Notes: a model not told the origin generated them from the sequence alone. A DNA stretch of 64,000 bases from Rhabditophanes sp. KR3021 (GCA_963281155.1 CAUJLY010000001.1:2418001-2482000); one strand, 5' to 3'; counted from the first letter of the stretch, positions 20,721 to 31,690 are shown. Program-made: numbers and translations.

Positions 20721-22907
20721 TTATAAATACTGAGGAAAGGATGTTTTTTGCATTATCAATTCTTGAATCCAAGTTATTTTATTGCTTAGATTTAGATCCC
20801 CAAAGGACTTGAAAGTTTCGTAATAATGCACTGTTAAGGGTGTGCTTATCCAATTAATAACTTCTTCTTTCGTTTCCAATAATTGAAGGAGATTTGTTAA
20901 GATGGACATAATAATTTCAATATCTTTGACGGCATTGATATGTTTGAAGGTATACTCGAGGAGTTCGTTATCAAGGAAGTAACGATCGACCTTGGCCAAT
21001 ATTTGAGGATGGACGCTTAGTTTCGTCAAAATAATAAAACCACGAATTATGATTTTACCACAAATATTCAATTCATTTTTATTAGCTGTTGACGCGTATA
21101 TTTGAACGGTTCTTCTGATGAGACAATATATATCTGATGAAAAGTCTCTTTTAGGATGTTTTAGGGTCAAAGTATGAATGTAATCTACAAAATCAGGACG
21201 ATGACTTATCATTCGAATAATTAAAAGTAAAAGTCTACTTTTGTTGTCACTTCTACAAGTATCAATGTGACTGAGAAAGAACCACTCAACAGTTTGATCC
21301 GTAGTACATTGTCTGATTGCTTCATTTCCTAATGTATAATTTTTTGTATTAGACAAATTAACCAAAATTCCTAGGAAATTTTCAGTTACATCCTCTAAGA
21401 ATTCACGTTCATTCGTAGTAATTTCAGGTTTAGTCATTTTTGCATTTGTGCAAATAGCAAGGAGATTTAAGAATATTTGAATGCATCCTTTGTTGACCAT
21501 AAATTCTTTTGCTTCAACTGATTTTGCGCTTAAGTTCAATAAAAAAGCAGTAGTATGTTTGAGAGCGATTTTATTTTCAAAAGAAATTACTCTAAAAGCA
21601 GCATTCATAGCAGGGAGTAGGTCACACTTATCAGTTATAATGTAAGGAGAGAGCAGACTCATATTTTCACACAATATTTCAACATATCCAGCAAACAGGG
21701 TCTTTTGTTTGTAGTTTGCTTTGACTCCTAATTCTAAGTGCTTGACCAAAATGTTGATACCGTTTGAATTTACTATAGCTGTTCCATACACAGTTTTAGC
21801 CTTTAGAAATAAATTCAATATTTTGAGGATTACGTGAATTATATTTGGTTCTACTTCTCTTGACAAAATTTCAATCAAGACGGCAATTCCATTTTCTTTG
21901 TGCATATTTAACAAAGTCTTTTCTGAATTTTCGCACAAATTTCCAATTAAATTGAAGTTGACTTGTTTGAATTGAGTAAAACTTTCAGCCGTCATAAACA
22001 GGTCTCTGCAATTTCCGTACATTAAAAACAAAAGTCTATTTGGAAGGCCGATTTCTCTAGCATTATCTCTAATTTTGCTTCCAACTTTTCCATCGGCTTG
22101 AGTTAAAATAGACAAAAGAGAAATAATTCCTCTAATGTACTTGAGATCTACGATATGGTTGACGTTAACGTTCATATCAATTCGATTATACAGAACTGTT
22201 AAAAGGAAACTATTTTCGATTGAAGCCATTTTCAAAATGATATCGACATAATCCTTAACCATTAAAAAATGGCTAATTGACGAAATCCATCTGTGGACCA
22301 TTTTTAACTCCGTTGTTGGCTTGCTGATTTCCTTCAACATAAATGTAATTAATAAAGGAAGTGCTTCTTCCTTCAATTCCCCAAACTTAGGATTTGCAAC
22401 TAAATTGGCCATTAATTTAAAAGTTCTTGTCTTAAATTCCTCATCAGTTGGATCTTCATATAATTTGATCGTTTCGCTTAGAGAAGTTAGAAACTGTTCT
22501 CTGTTCATATTATTATTAACATTACTAGCTTGTTGATTAGCTACTTTACTGGCTTGATTAGCACATGCCTGGTGAATCAACCTTTGGTTATTGTATATTG
22601 TATTGTTTGTTTTTGATGTCATATTTGACATTACGGACCCAGCACCATCGTAGTTATGATGGGAGAGGCGAGAGATATCTGTGTAGACGGATGGAGATCC
22701 TGTGGCTATATTTGAATAACTTTTATTTGGAGTTGGGTAATGAGAAGACAACCAATCATTTGTGTGGGCATCATTTATTGAACTATAATGTTGGGGAATA
22801 TTCGGTGTCATAGATGCTTGGTATTGCTGGCTCATCATATTAGGCATTTGTTGTGGGTTGTAATTGTTGTATCCATTATAAGTGGTGTCTGGCATAGAAT
22901 AACTCAT
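20721..22907 (-). CDS. Beta-catenin-like armadillo-repeat protein
   Basis: 728 residues in a single uninterrupted exon from ATG 22907. The first 130 residues are Asn/Gln/Ser/Tyr-rich and disordered. From about residue 135 to the end the sequence is helical repeat (LVKHLELG, LLNLSAKS..AKEFMVNKGCIQIFLNLL, LGILVNLSNTKN.TLGNEAIRQC), typical of the armadillo domain of divergent nematode beta-catenins (HMP-2, BAR-1, WRM-1, SYS-1). These bind cadherin at adherens junctions or POP-1/TCF in Wnt signalling; which role applies is not decided here. I see no DSGxxS phosphodegron in the N-terminus. Lack of introns over 2.2 kb is unusual beside its intron-bearing neighbours. Confidence 0.75.
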   Translation of the reverse strand: MSYSMPDTTYNGYNNYNPQQMPNMMSQQYQASMTPNIPQHYSSINDAHTNDWLSSHYPTPNKSYSNIATGSPSVYTDISRLSHHNYDGAGSVMSNMTSKTNNTIYNNQRLIHQACANQASKVANQQASNVNNNMNREQFLTSLSETIKLYEDPTDEEFKTRTFKLMANLVANPKFGELKEEALPLLITFMLKEISKPTTELKMVHRWISSISHFLMVKDYVDIILKMASIENSFLLTVLYNRIDMNVNVNHIVDLKYIRGIISLLSILTQADGKVGSKIRDNAREIGLPNRLLFLMYGNCRDLFMTAESFTQFKQVNFNLIGNLCENSEKTLLNMHKENGIAVLIEILSREVEPNIIHVILKILNLFLKAKTVYGTAIVNSNGINILVKHLELGVKANYKQKTLFAGYVEILCENMSLLSPYIITDKCDLLPAMNAAFRVISFENKIALKHTTAFLLNLSAKSVEAKEFMVNKGCIQIFLNLLAICTNAKMTKPEITTNEREFLEDVTENFLGILVNLSNTKNYTLGNEAIRQCTTDQTVEWFFLSHIDTCRSDNKSRLLLLIIRMISHRPDFVDYIHTLTLKHPKRDFSSDIYCLIRRTVQIYASTANKNELNICGKIIIRGFIILTKLSVHPQILAKVDRYFLDNELLEYTFKHINAVKDIEIIMSILTNLLQLLETKEEVINWISTPLTVHYYETFKSFGDLNLSNKITWIQELIMQKTSFPQYL

Positions 22908-23796
22908 AATGACTAAAAATATATAAAAGATTGGTTAAATTTAAGAAATCAGGCACAATAGAGAAAGAATAGGCGCTATCTCTTGAGCAAACGTGAATAT
23001 TGATAAACTAAGCTAAACATCGCCGAACGACACGTAAATAGACAAATAAATGATCGAACTTGCAATCATATCTAAAATAATGATAGGAATGTGGGTCTAG
23101 CTTTGCTTATATATAATCCATATATAAAATGGCGGGATCAATTAGATTAGTATATGACATAATCTGCCAAAAAGTTGGACTTATCTGACGACATACAACA
23201 AAAAAGTTGAGTAGTGTCATTTACACAATAGAAACAGTTATGCGCATGTCTTAATTTAAAATGTACCTTACTTAAAATTTGAACATATTTATGTATTTTA
23301 AACAACTTTATAGTATCAAATATTGAGTTATACGCAGATACTGATGTTAAATAAAATAAGGTTTGTTTGAAATGGTCATCCGTTATTTGATGATTAGTAA
23401 TTAATAAATCTAGATAATAAACTTTGATATAAGCATTCATCTATTTGTTTGTTTATTTAAGTATTGGTAATTTTAAATTTACGTTACTGATAAACATCTG
23501 TAAATTGAAACATTTAAAATAGTTAGTTTAATGGCAGGTGTTTAACATGTATGCAAATTGAGATTAATTGTTTATGTCTGTCGTGGTATTTATTATCTGA
23601 TCTATTGCGTAGGGATTACTTATACCTAAATTTAGCGTCTATTAGGTTGTTTTATTGTGTAATGACGAAATGTATCTTTTTGTTTTAGCTTACTGACGGT
23701 ATGGTGTATGTAATAATTGATCGCGAGCATACTTTTTAGGTGTGACGTGGCCAAGAAAGACATTTATTTAAATTTGAAACACAAACAAATATGCTA
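22908..23796. other. Intergenic between beta-catenin-like and H2A genes
   Basis: Holds a 97-codon minus-strand frame with ATG 23440 (MNAYIKVYYLDLL..., four Cys near the end) without signal peptide, splice signals or family match. It is either a young gene or chance; I do not call it. Confidence 0.45.
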
Positions 23797-24186
23797 TTAT
23801 TCACCACCCTCTCCGCCAGCAGATTTTTTTGGCAATAAAGTTGGTGGAACATTGGGCAGAACACCTCCTTGAGCAATGGTGACTCCAGTCAACAACTTGT
23901 TCAATTCTTCGTCATTTCTGATGGCCAATTGGAGATGTCTTGGGTTGATTCTACTTTTTCGGTTGTCTCTAGCCGCATTTCCTGCCAACTCTAAAACTTC
24001 GGCGGTAAGATACTCCAAGACAGCGGCAAGATACACGGGAGCTCCAGCTCCTACTCGTTCAGCATAATTGCCTTTCTTCAACATTCTGTGAATGCGACCA
24101 ACGGGAAATTGAAGACCAGCACGGGATGATCTTGATTTGGCCTTGAGGGATGACTTGGCCTTTCCTCCTTTTCCTCGTCCACTCAT
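23797..24186 (-). CDS. Histone H2A
   Basis: 129 residues, no intron. The canonical start [10 protein letters not shown], the histone-fold core [38 protein letters not shown] and the acidic-patch residues ([22 protein letters not shown]) are intact. The C-terminal tail [17 protein letters not shown] departs from the usual IQAVLLPKK by replacing IQAV with VPPT. No SQ[ED] H2AX tail and no H2A.Z-type changes are seen. Downstream there is AATAAA but no histone 3' stem-loop (GGCYCTTTTCAGRGCC type), so the mRNA is probably polyadenylated and expressed outside S phase (inference). It stands alone, not in a histone cluster. Confidence 0.95.
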   Translation of the reverse strand: MSGRGKGGKAKSSLKAKSRSSRAGLQFPVGRIHRMLKKGNYAERVGAGAPVYLAAVLEYLTAEVLELAGNAARDNRKSRINPRHLQLAIRNDEELNKLLTGVTIAQGGVLPNVPPTLLPKKSAGGEGGE

Positions 24187-24573
24187 ACTGAAGTACTAAA
24201 AATGGGTGTGATCAAAAAAATACGAAAAATAATAGAAATATCAAAATCTAAACGGCTATATATCGTCTTAATTGATCATGTAATACAAATGTGTGCGTAT
24301 TGATGCTCAAAAAATGTATGTGAATTGGAGAAGTATTGTCGAAATCAAATTTATAGATTCATTTTTTGTGTTAATGCAAAGGATAATTTATTGGACAAAA
24401 TTGTATGTAAATAAAATGTAGTGATGGGCGAAAATATAGTAAGAGACAGAAAATATAGTAAATGACAAAAATATGTGCAAAAGATGGATGATCCAGACAA
24501 TTGTTTCATGTAGGCATATGACGAATCATAACATTTTTTAATCATAGCATTTTTGAGTAATAACATTTGTGAA
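24187..24573. other. Intergenic between H2A promoter and CHK gene 3' end
   Basis: Includes a 71-codon minus-strand frame of repetitive look (24351-24566); not supported as a gene. Confidence 0.5.
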
Positions 24574-25875
24574 TCATTTTTTGTGAACCAGCCATTCTTT
24601 TTTAATTTTTTTGACGGCAGCTACTGCGTCAACATTTGCATGGTAAATGTTCAAAATGAACTTGGCTTTCTTTTGTTCAAAAACAGCTGGATCAGGATGA
24701 TGGTTGTGGAATAATAGCAAGGACATTCCCATAGTCATAGCTAAAGCTTGCTCGATAAGTGAATAATAGTATAGCTCCATAAACTCTTCAAATGCCATAG
24801 TAAATTTGCCTCCTTTCTGAAGTACATTCTTTTTCAATGATTCGAAATATTCAGGCAAAACTTCAGCCTCCAACTTATGTCTCACCTCATAAGAATGACC
24901 CATTACGAATAAGCGAGCCAAATCCACGGTTATATTTCCCTCATAAACTGTTTGCCAGTCAATTAAGCTGATTAAATCTCCGGTTGATTTCGAAAACAAA
25001 ATGTTATTCGTCCAAAGATCAGCGTGACTTAAAACACTATGATTGTTTTGTCTGGCTGGTAAAGTAATATGGACATGAGTTATGATGTCCACATTACGTT
25101 CTCCCATAGATAACACTTCCTTTTCTATTGGCTTCCATTTGTCTTCAGGTATGAACGTTTTTAATAATTCCCAATTTGGTTTAAATTGATCTTCGAAAAA
25201 GTTTAGTGTTTTTGGGTCAAAAGCATACTTGTACTTGTTTTTCCAATCAGCTTCAGGCAGACAAAGAGAATGTGTATGAAGAATTAGTAGTTGATCGAGC
25301 ACATGATCTAGCTGTTTCCTATTAAATGACTTGCTGAAATCCAAGTTTATGGCGTCGTCACCAAGATACTCCATTACAATGCATCCTTCCCTCTTCTTAT
25401 CAACTATCCATTCTTGGCCACCGAAAAAGCGTGGAACTTTCAAATCAGGAATACTCCCGAAATTGAGATAAAAGTCAAGCTCACGTTTATGAAGTCGAGC
25501 AACGATTTCATCATTGAGGGCATCACTCATCTTTTTGCATTGTTCTTCGGTCATTCCACCAATTGCTTTTCCTATGTCAACTACTTTGGGTATTTTCAAA
25601 ACAAAAGGATATGTATTGTTGTTGACAAAAGTTAAAGTGACTTTGTATACATTTGACACGAATCCTTTTCCTCCTGATACATCAAAAAATGTAATCTGTA
25701 AATAAATATGTATATGCATATGATGTAAACAAACTTTTGATATTTTAGATCCGTCCCGGACTTTGTCAAATTCAGGGCTTTTATTGTGAACACATTTAAC
25801 TACCCATTCGATGCTAGTATGAGTCCCATGGAAATCTCGGCCTAAATATTCATTATCAGCAAATAATTCATTCAT
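24574..25875 (-). CDS. CHK kinase-like (nematode choline-kinase-like) protein 1
   Basis: Starts at ATG 25875. An in-frame 39-bp intron (25696-25734, GTTTGT...TTTACAG) separates KISK from ITFFDVSGGKGF; the spliced protein is 420 residues. It has the glycine-rich GGKGFVSNVYKVTL loop, the lysine in FVLKIPK, the Brenner motif VLSHADLWTNNILF and the metal-binding LIDWQ. These match the nematode CHK-like/DUF1679 branch of the aminoglycoside-phosphotransferase fold; such proteins are thought to phosphorylate small molecules such as ecdysteroid-like sterols or xenobiotics (family knowledge, substrate unknown here). A paralogue lies 600 bp downstream on the same strand, with its intron at the same position. 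Confidence 0.88.
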   Translation of the reverse strand: MNELFADNEYLGRDFHGTHTSIEWVVKCVHNKSPEFDKVRDGSKISKVCLHHMHIHIYLQITFFDVSGGKGFVSNVYKVTLTFVNNNTYPFVLKIPKVVDIGKAIGGMTEEQCKKMSDALNDEIVARLHKRELDFYLNFGSIPDLKVPRFFGGQEWIVDKKREGCIVMEYLGDDAINLDFSKSFNRKQLDHVLDQLLILHTHSLCLPEADWKNKYKYAFDPKTLNFFEDQFKPNWELLKTFIPEDKWKPIEKEVLSMGERNVDIITHVHITLPARQNNHSVLSHADLWTNNILFSKSTGDLISLIDWQTVYEGNITVDLARLFVMGHSYEVRHKLEAEVLPEYFESLKKNVLQKGGKFTMAFEEFMELYYYSLIEQALAMTMGMSLLLFHNHHPDPAVFEQKKAKFILNIYHANVDAVAAVKKIKKEWLVHKK

Positions 25876-26481
25876 TATAAATTGAACAACAAAGTAGATG
25901 TAAAAAATAGTCCGGTTAAATGCAGAAAGGAGGTTTTTTCATTAAACAAACCACCCTTTAAATAACATAACTGTCAAAATAGACTTGATGTTCGAGAACT
26001 ATGAGTAAAAAATTATTCGCTTCCAATGTAAAAATAATTTATTTTAAAATAAGATGTAATGTTTGTTATAATGCATCGATTCGCATTTGAATAAACAAGA
26101 TGAGATTATTTTTCATACATACGTTTTGTTTTTGCAAATGTATGCGACGTAAATGAAGTTTAATGGGAGGCAGTGATTCATTTCGATATCGATGATTGTT
26201 GATACATTAACTATTGTACGCGCACCTTATGGAATCAACAAGACCAACTTTGTTAAATATATTTAATTAAGATGGATCATTTTTATTAACAAATATTACT
26301 CTTACGCCATAATTTATCTTTTCAACCAAAAAATACCTTGATTTATCAGATTAAATTTTTTGATTTATCAAATATATCTAAAAATAGAAAGTATGTGTCT
26401 TCTTGTGATTTTTAATAATTTTTATTAAAGAAGTTACTTAATAATATAAAAAATATTTTAATGTCATAGAATAGATCAAAG
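25876..26481. other. Intergenic between the two CHK genes
   Basis: Promoter of CHK 1 and 3' flank of the next locus. Nothing else recognised. Confidence 0.6.
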
Positions 26482-27727
26482 TTATAGTAACCATTCTGGT
26501 TTGGATAATTTTGCGGCTTTGCAGGCATCACGTAAAGCTACACAAACAAGTGATTTCAACTTATTTTGTTTATCCTCATAGGCTGAGATATCTTCATTTG
26601 GTAAGGGATGGATTTGATACATTATCATGTGAAGTGCATTTGTTAGCATCATTGTTTGATCTATTAAAGAAATATCATAAAGTTCTCTGAATTTAAGATA
26701 GTTCATCTTTAAATTTGACCTAGCTTTTAGATTGTCGAAGTATGCTTTTAATTCAGTTTTTTCGAATTCGTGTCTTAAGTTTGAATCTGTGCACATGACT
26801 AATAATCTGGCCAAGTCGTTTGTTAATGTTCCTTCGAATGATACTTGCCAGTCAATTAATGCTCTTATTTCGTTGTCGGGATTGAATAAAATATTATTTA
26901 AAACCAAATCTCCGTGAACCAGTACATTTTCACTCTTTTCTTGAGTTGGTAATTCAAAATAGTTATATGTGATGATTTCATCAAAATGGGAACCGAGCTT
27001 TAAGACATCCTCCTCAATATCAAACCACATATATTTTGGCAAGGAATTTTTGATGCTTTCAAAGTTTGGTACAAATTGATCAGACAGAAATTTAAGTGCT
27101 TTTGCATCTATTGAAGAAGGATATTTGTTTTTCCATGTTGTTGGTTTAACATTGATAAAATGTGCTTGAAGGATTAGAAGCTGATCGAATAAATTAGTTA
27201 AATGTTGTCTAGACAAACGGTCTGTAAATTCAACATGATAAGATGATTGTTCTATAAATTCAATTATGATGGCACCTCGTTTATTTGATTCAGAAGCACC
27301 ATAGAATGTCGGAACCTTCAAACCTGTAATGTTTTTGATTAATTCATACATTTTGCATTCACGGTTATGGAGGTGTTCATCAAGTGGAAGAATATTTTCT
27401 TCTTGACCCGAAAGAGCGGTAAATTGAGCAAGACCATCTGAACCTGGAATCTTCATGACTACTGAGAATGGCTTCGAATCTCCGAAATGCAAAGTAACTT
27501 TATAAATCTTCGAAATAAATCCTCTTCCAACACCAATTTGATGAAATGAAATCTAAAAAAGAATAAGTTGATAAAAAGTGAATACTTACATCATGAATTG
27601 TTCTTCCAGACCTAACTTTTTCAAAGTCCTTATTCTTCACCAAACAGCCAACAACCCACTCAATCTTAACATTCATGCCCTCGAAGCATTCTCCAATAAA
27701 CTTTCCCCCCTCAAAAATAGCATCCAT
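26482..27727 (-). CDS. CHK kinase-like protein 2
   Basis: Exons 27590-27727 and 26482-27552 with a 37-bp intron (GTAAGT...TTTTTTAG) encode 402 residues. The layout matches CHK 1: RTIHD then SFHQIGVGRGFISKIYKVTL, a catalytic VLVHGDLVLNNILF (HxDxxxxN) and ALIDWQ. The intron sits where CHK 1 has its own, showing tandem duplication. The lysine of the ATP site is in VVMKIPG. Same substrate uncertainty as CHK 1. A TATA box lies about 50 bp upstream of the ATG. A longer continuous frame from 27492 starts at TTG and is just exon 2. Confidence 0.9.
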
Positions 27728-27773
27728 CTTAATATGATTCCTAGTATATCTTTAAAATCTGACATACATCGCT

Positions 27774-27780
27774 TTTTATA
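27774..27780 (-). promoter_or_regulatory. TATA box of CHK gene 2
   Basis: GGGTATAAAAAGCG on the minus strand, about 47 bp upstream of ATG 27727. Confidence 0.5.
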
Positions 27781-28730
27781 CCCATTCCTAGTAAACGCCT
27801 CCTTCACATTATATATATCTATGCATTAGTGATTCATCGTAACTTTTTACTTCTCTAATCAACGATTAAACTACATATAGCATCTTGATGTTACGTTAAA
27901 GTTTTAGAGCTTTAGCTAAGCACAGAGAAAAAGATCAGGTCACCCTTTTTGTTCTAAATATAAAAATCAGCAACATATAATAAAAAAGTTTGTGTTATAA
28001 ATGTTAAAAAGTGTGACTTTTGTAATTGTTTTGTGTAAATGCAACTATTTAATTGAGAGTCGATGTAGTTTGCTTTATTTTTGCAAAATGATGTACATTA
28101 TACAATCGGATTTTCCTGAACACAACTAAACTACAATTTAGTCCTTCTGTTTGGTAACAAATTTTGTCAAAATAACTTTTTTATTCGATCAAAATAACGA
28201 TGATTAAACCCAGGAACAACTTATTCATTAACACACACTTCAGTCTATAAAAATACAAACTTATTTCCTAATTCCTTTGATGAGATTAAAAATGTGTTGC
28301 TGATGTTCACATGTTTTTTTCGTTTGATATGCAAATGAATGATGGTTTGTTTCTGTGATCTAGATAGTAATAATATTTTGATAAAACTATATTTTAGTTT
28401 GATTTATCAAATTTTTTGTATTAAATTTATGGTGATGTGTAATTTTGGGATAAATTTGTTATCTTTAAAATCTTGTGAAAACTAAATTTATTGTAAAATT
28501 CTTTAAATTTTTGGTTATAAATGATGATATTTTTGTAGCTAACTATGTAGTGGACAAATATAATCAGAACTTTGAATTTTAAAGTTTTGATTAATGATAC
28601 TGATCAAAATTGTAAGTACCATGCATATTGAATTTTATTAATTCAAATATTGGGGGCTAAAGTAGATAGATAAATTGTTGTTGATAAAATCACTGGACCA
28701 TGGATAAGTACTTTGAGTACAGATGATTCT
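27781..28730. other. Divergent intergenic region
   Basis: AT-rich spacer shared by CHK 2 and the secreted-family genes. TTGATAA occurs near 28680, just upstream of the next TATA box. Confidence 0.55.
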
Positions 28731-28737
28731 TATAAAT
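28731..28737 (+). promoter_or_regulatory. TATA box of secreted-family copy 1
   Basis: TATAAAT 31 bp before ATG 28768; the ATGs at 28723 and 28741 surround it, which argues that translation starts at 28768. Confidence 0.5.
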
Positions 28738-28767
28738 TCAATGACAGCAATTCAGTTTTTAAACAAA

Positions 28768-29398
28768 ATGAAATCCATTTGTCTTTTACTTTTGCTTATT
28801 ATTCAAGCTTTAGGCCAAGATGGACTTGAATTGAAGCAAAAGGCTGCTACAAGAGCAAATAATTATGCTTCAACTTTTTTTACATCGGAACAATACATTG
28901 AGGTAAGCTTCATTTATTCACATTTAATTTACGATTTAACAGTTATTTGATTCTGCAGTAGCTGAAATAGCCGCTGGAAAGGATCCCAAAGCTGTTGGTA
29001 ATTCAATGATGCAAAAGATGATGGATTTAATGTCACCGGAGCAATACTCAGCGGTTATGGGTTTCGGGGCATCTTTAACTACATCCCTAGGTCTAACGGG
29101 AATGTCAACTTTCATGAGCAAATTATCAACGTGTCTGGGAAACAACATGAGCCCATTCTTCCTCCAAATACAAGAAAAATTAAAGACTTTGCAAGCAGAT
29201 CCCGCTACAACTGATCTGGACGTATCAAGACAAGCTTATCTTATGGCACTTGAATTCGCCACCCCTAAAAGATGCGAAACTATCTTATGTAGATTCAAAA
29301 AGTCATTTACAAGTGCACAATGGTCAAAGATGTATTCTGGATTGACAAAATTCTTGCTTGTTGCAAAGTATAATGATAACGAAGAGTGTCAGTTTTGA
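28768..29398 (+). CDS. Secreted helical protein, local family copy 1
   Basis: Exons 28768-28902 and 28943-29398 with a 40-bp intron give 196 residues. Residues 1-16 are a signal peptide (MKSICLLLLLIIQALG). The mature chain is helical with few cysteines: AATRANNYAS..., then MMQKMMDLMSPEQYSAVMGFGASLTTSLGLTGMS, and a C-terminal block TPKRCETILCRFKKSFTSAQWSKMYSGLTKFLLVAKYN. No family recognised with certainty; the layout suggests a nematode-specific secreted protein. Copy 3 aligns along the whole length and copy 2 is a wreck of the same gene, so this is a tandem array. The start is chosen at the third ATG because of the TATA box position and the match to copy 3. Confidence 0.82.
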
Positions 29399-29905
29399 TT
29401 ATTGAATAAATTATGAGATTGTTGCATTTCTTGCTTATCGTAGTTCGTGCTGTATCTCAGTACTTTTATGTATTTATGCAAATCTTATTTTTTTTGGTTC
29501 AAGTAGTATTTTGACTACAATGAATTGCCAAATCATTCATTGGTTCTTAATGAAGTCTATGCACTCTAATTCAAGTAGACTACAATACACATTTATATTT
29601 AAACCAAGACTTAATGTCTAGTCTCAAATTTATTACAAACATCACCTTATAAAATATTATTTGAATTTGAGTTTTTAATATTTGTTACTTTTTAAACTAA
29701 TAATCCGACCTTGAGTAAATTAAACTACGGATCAGAAATTTATAAAATATAGGGCTTAAGTTGAGTTTATTATTAAAAAAGAATTAATCTTAAACACAAT
29801 TTGAAATCACACAATTATAATGTATTAAAACGGTTCCGATATGTGAATCACTCAAAATGTGGATAAATACATATGTATGTCAAATTTATTTGCTTGTATT
29901 AACTA
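29399..29905. other. Intergenic
   Basis: AT-rich spacer; no feature recognised. Confidence 0.6.
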
Positions 29906-30464
29906 TGAGGCAAGTAATATTTGGAAAAAAATGGTCTTGAGTCAAACAAAAAGCAGTAACTCGAGCTACTAATTATGGCTCTAAATATTTTTCTTCTGAA
30001 CAATATATTGAAATAAGTATTGTTTACCAAATTTGATATAGATAATTTATGAAAAAAATGTGGATCAAATAGGTACTAATGATGTGACAGAGTTATTAGG
30101 AATATTAACTCCTATTCAATATTCGGAGGTAATGGCATATGGCGCATTTTTGATATTACCTTTAGGCGTATCAGGTATTACGGTGCTTATAAATAAAGTT
30201 TCTATGACAATTTCAAATAATATCTCGGCATTTTTCGATCAACTCCAAACAAAATTAAACGCAATGAAAAAAATGACGCTAATGAACTTGAATTGAGCAG
30301 AGAATCATATATTATGGATTAGAATTTTTGTCTCCAACAAGAGTTGAAACTATTGTGCAGAGTAAAGAAACAATTCACTTCTTCTCAATGGGGTAAAATG
30401 TATACTGAGCTAACAAAATTCATTTTAATTACTAAATATAATGAGAGTCTTGCCTGTAAATTTT
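29906..30464 (+). pseudogene. Secreted-family copy 2, dead
   Basis: Exon 1 remains as NGLE then, after a frame shift, KQKAVTRATNYGSKYFSSEQ. The 5' splice site that should follow YIE reads ATAAGT instead of GTAAGT. Exon 2 remains as DQIGTNDVTELLGILTPIQY ... GVSGITVLINKVSMTISNNI, then a shift and a stop before KKQFTSSQWGKMYTELTKFI. The signal-peptide exon start is missing. With at least two frame shifts, stops and a lost donor, it cannot make the family protein. It lies between two intact copies in the same orientation. Confidence 0.85.
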
Positions 30465-30549
30465 AAAGTAACTTCATTCATTTTAAAAAGTTAGATATAA
30501 ATGATGTGATACTTTCAGTTAATGATGAATTAATGGGAGTGCCTGTATC

Positions 30550-30618
30550 TTCCATGTGGTCTAGTGATTAGGATTTGTGGCTTTCGTCTCACGACCCGGT
30601 ACGTTTCCTGCCATGGGA
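30550..30618 (+). pseudogene. tRNA-Glu pseudogene
   Basis: TTCCATGTGGTCTAGTGATT and the following bases track the intact tRNA-Glu at 39894-39964 (acceptor and D arm kept, CTTTC anticodon loop start), but the T arm is degraded (GGTACGTTTCC in place of GGTTCGATTCC) and two bases are missing. Confidence 0.7.
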
Positions 30619-31002
30619 ATATTATGTGTGCATATTTCTAAAAATTAATTATAATCAACTTCAATATATTTTAACATCGAAAGAGTATCAAGATGATTTA
30701 ATTTTAATGGCACGTTATGAGAAACTTTTTTCCCGAATGACGGTATTTATTGTTAAACATTTATATAATTGCCTCTTTTTTGTCGGATTACATTTGATAA
30801 TCATTCAAAATGTGCTCATTTTATTTGTTTTAATCCCCTGTTCCAGGTTTGTGCACTGTGTATGTGCTAACTTGTGCATTTTATTTAAATTACTTTAAAT
30901 TGAGGAACTATCACTGCAAGATTATAATTAAACGAGAAACTTTGTAAAAAAGGCATTGATGCATAATAAAATAATTTTTTGATGATAAAATGTGTAAAGC
31001 GG

Positions 31003-31009
31003 TATAAAT
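31003..31009 (+). promoter_or_regulatory. TATA box of secreted-family copy 3
   Basis: GGTATAAATTG about 35 bp upstream of ATG 31044; a GATGATAAAA motif lies just before it, as at copy 1. Confidence 0.5.
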
Positions 31010-31043
31010 TGAACTTGAATTGAAGATAACTTTGTCATTCAAA

Positions 31044-31690
31044 ATGAGTAAAAATATTAAAATTATTTGCTTGTCTATTTTGCTACTTACACAAATGACT
31101 AACTGTCAAGATGGCTCGATATTAAAAGAAAAGGCAGCAGCGAGAGCTGGAAACTACGTTTCAACATATTTGAGTGCTGCACAATGGACTGCTGTAGGTT
31201 TGTAAATATTGGAACTTAAACTATCTAATTATTACAGCTCTTTGATTTTGCAATATCCCAAATCATATCTGGGGTACCAGTTGGAACCGTTGGAACAAAT
31301 ACAATGACACAATTAATTGGGATTGTTACTCCCGGTCAAATGGCAGACGCTACTGGATTTGGAGTTACCTTGACTATGAGTATGGGTCTATTCACAGGAA
31401 TAACAACTTTCCTTAGTAGAACCTCAACAGTCGTTGGTAATAATTTAAATGCCATCTTTAATCAACTTCAGCAAAGATCTAAGTTAATGAAAAGTAACGG
31501 AAAAACAGATCAAGAGATTGCCAATCAGTGCTATGTAATGGGACTAGAATTCTTTACTGCCAAACAATTAGAGACAATCATTTGTCGCTTCAAACGACAA
31601 TTTAAAGCCGCTGAATGGAATAAAATTTATAGTGGATTGACTAAGTTTATACTAATAGCTAAATATAACAATAATTGTCCTTTTATTTAA
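31044..31690 (+). CDS. Secreted helical protein, local family copy 3
   Basis: Exons 31044-31193 and 31238-31690 with a 44-bp intron (GTAGGT...TTACAG) give 200 residues. It has a signal peptide (IIKICLS-type, ending near NCQ), then KEKAAARAGNYVSTYLSAAQ and LFDFAISQII across the splice, a central TPGQMADATGFGVTLTMSMG, and TAKQLETIICRFKRQFKAAE...KIYSGLTKFILIAKYN at the end. It is clearly homologous to the gene at 28768 with the intron at the same point. Function unknown. Ends with Cys-Pro-Phe-Ile. Confidence 0.82.

Noticed and set aside
30575..30898. 107-codon plus-strand frame
   Set aside because: It begins inside the tRNA-Glu pseudogene and has no signal peptide, splice site or homologous look.
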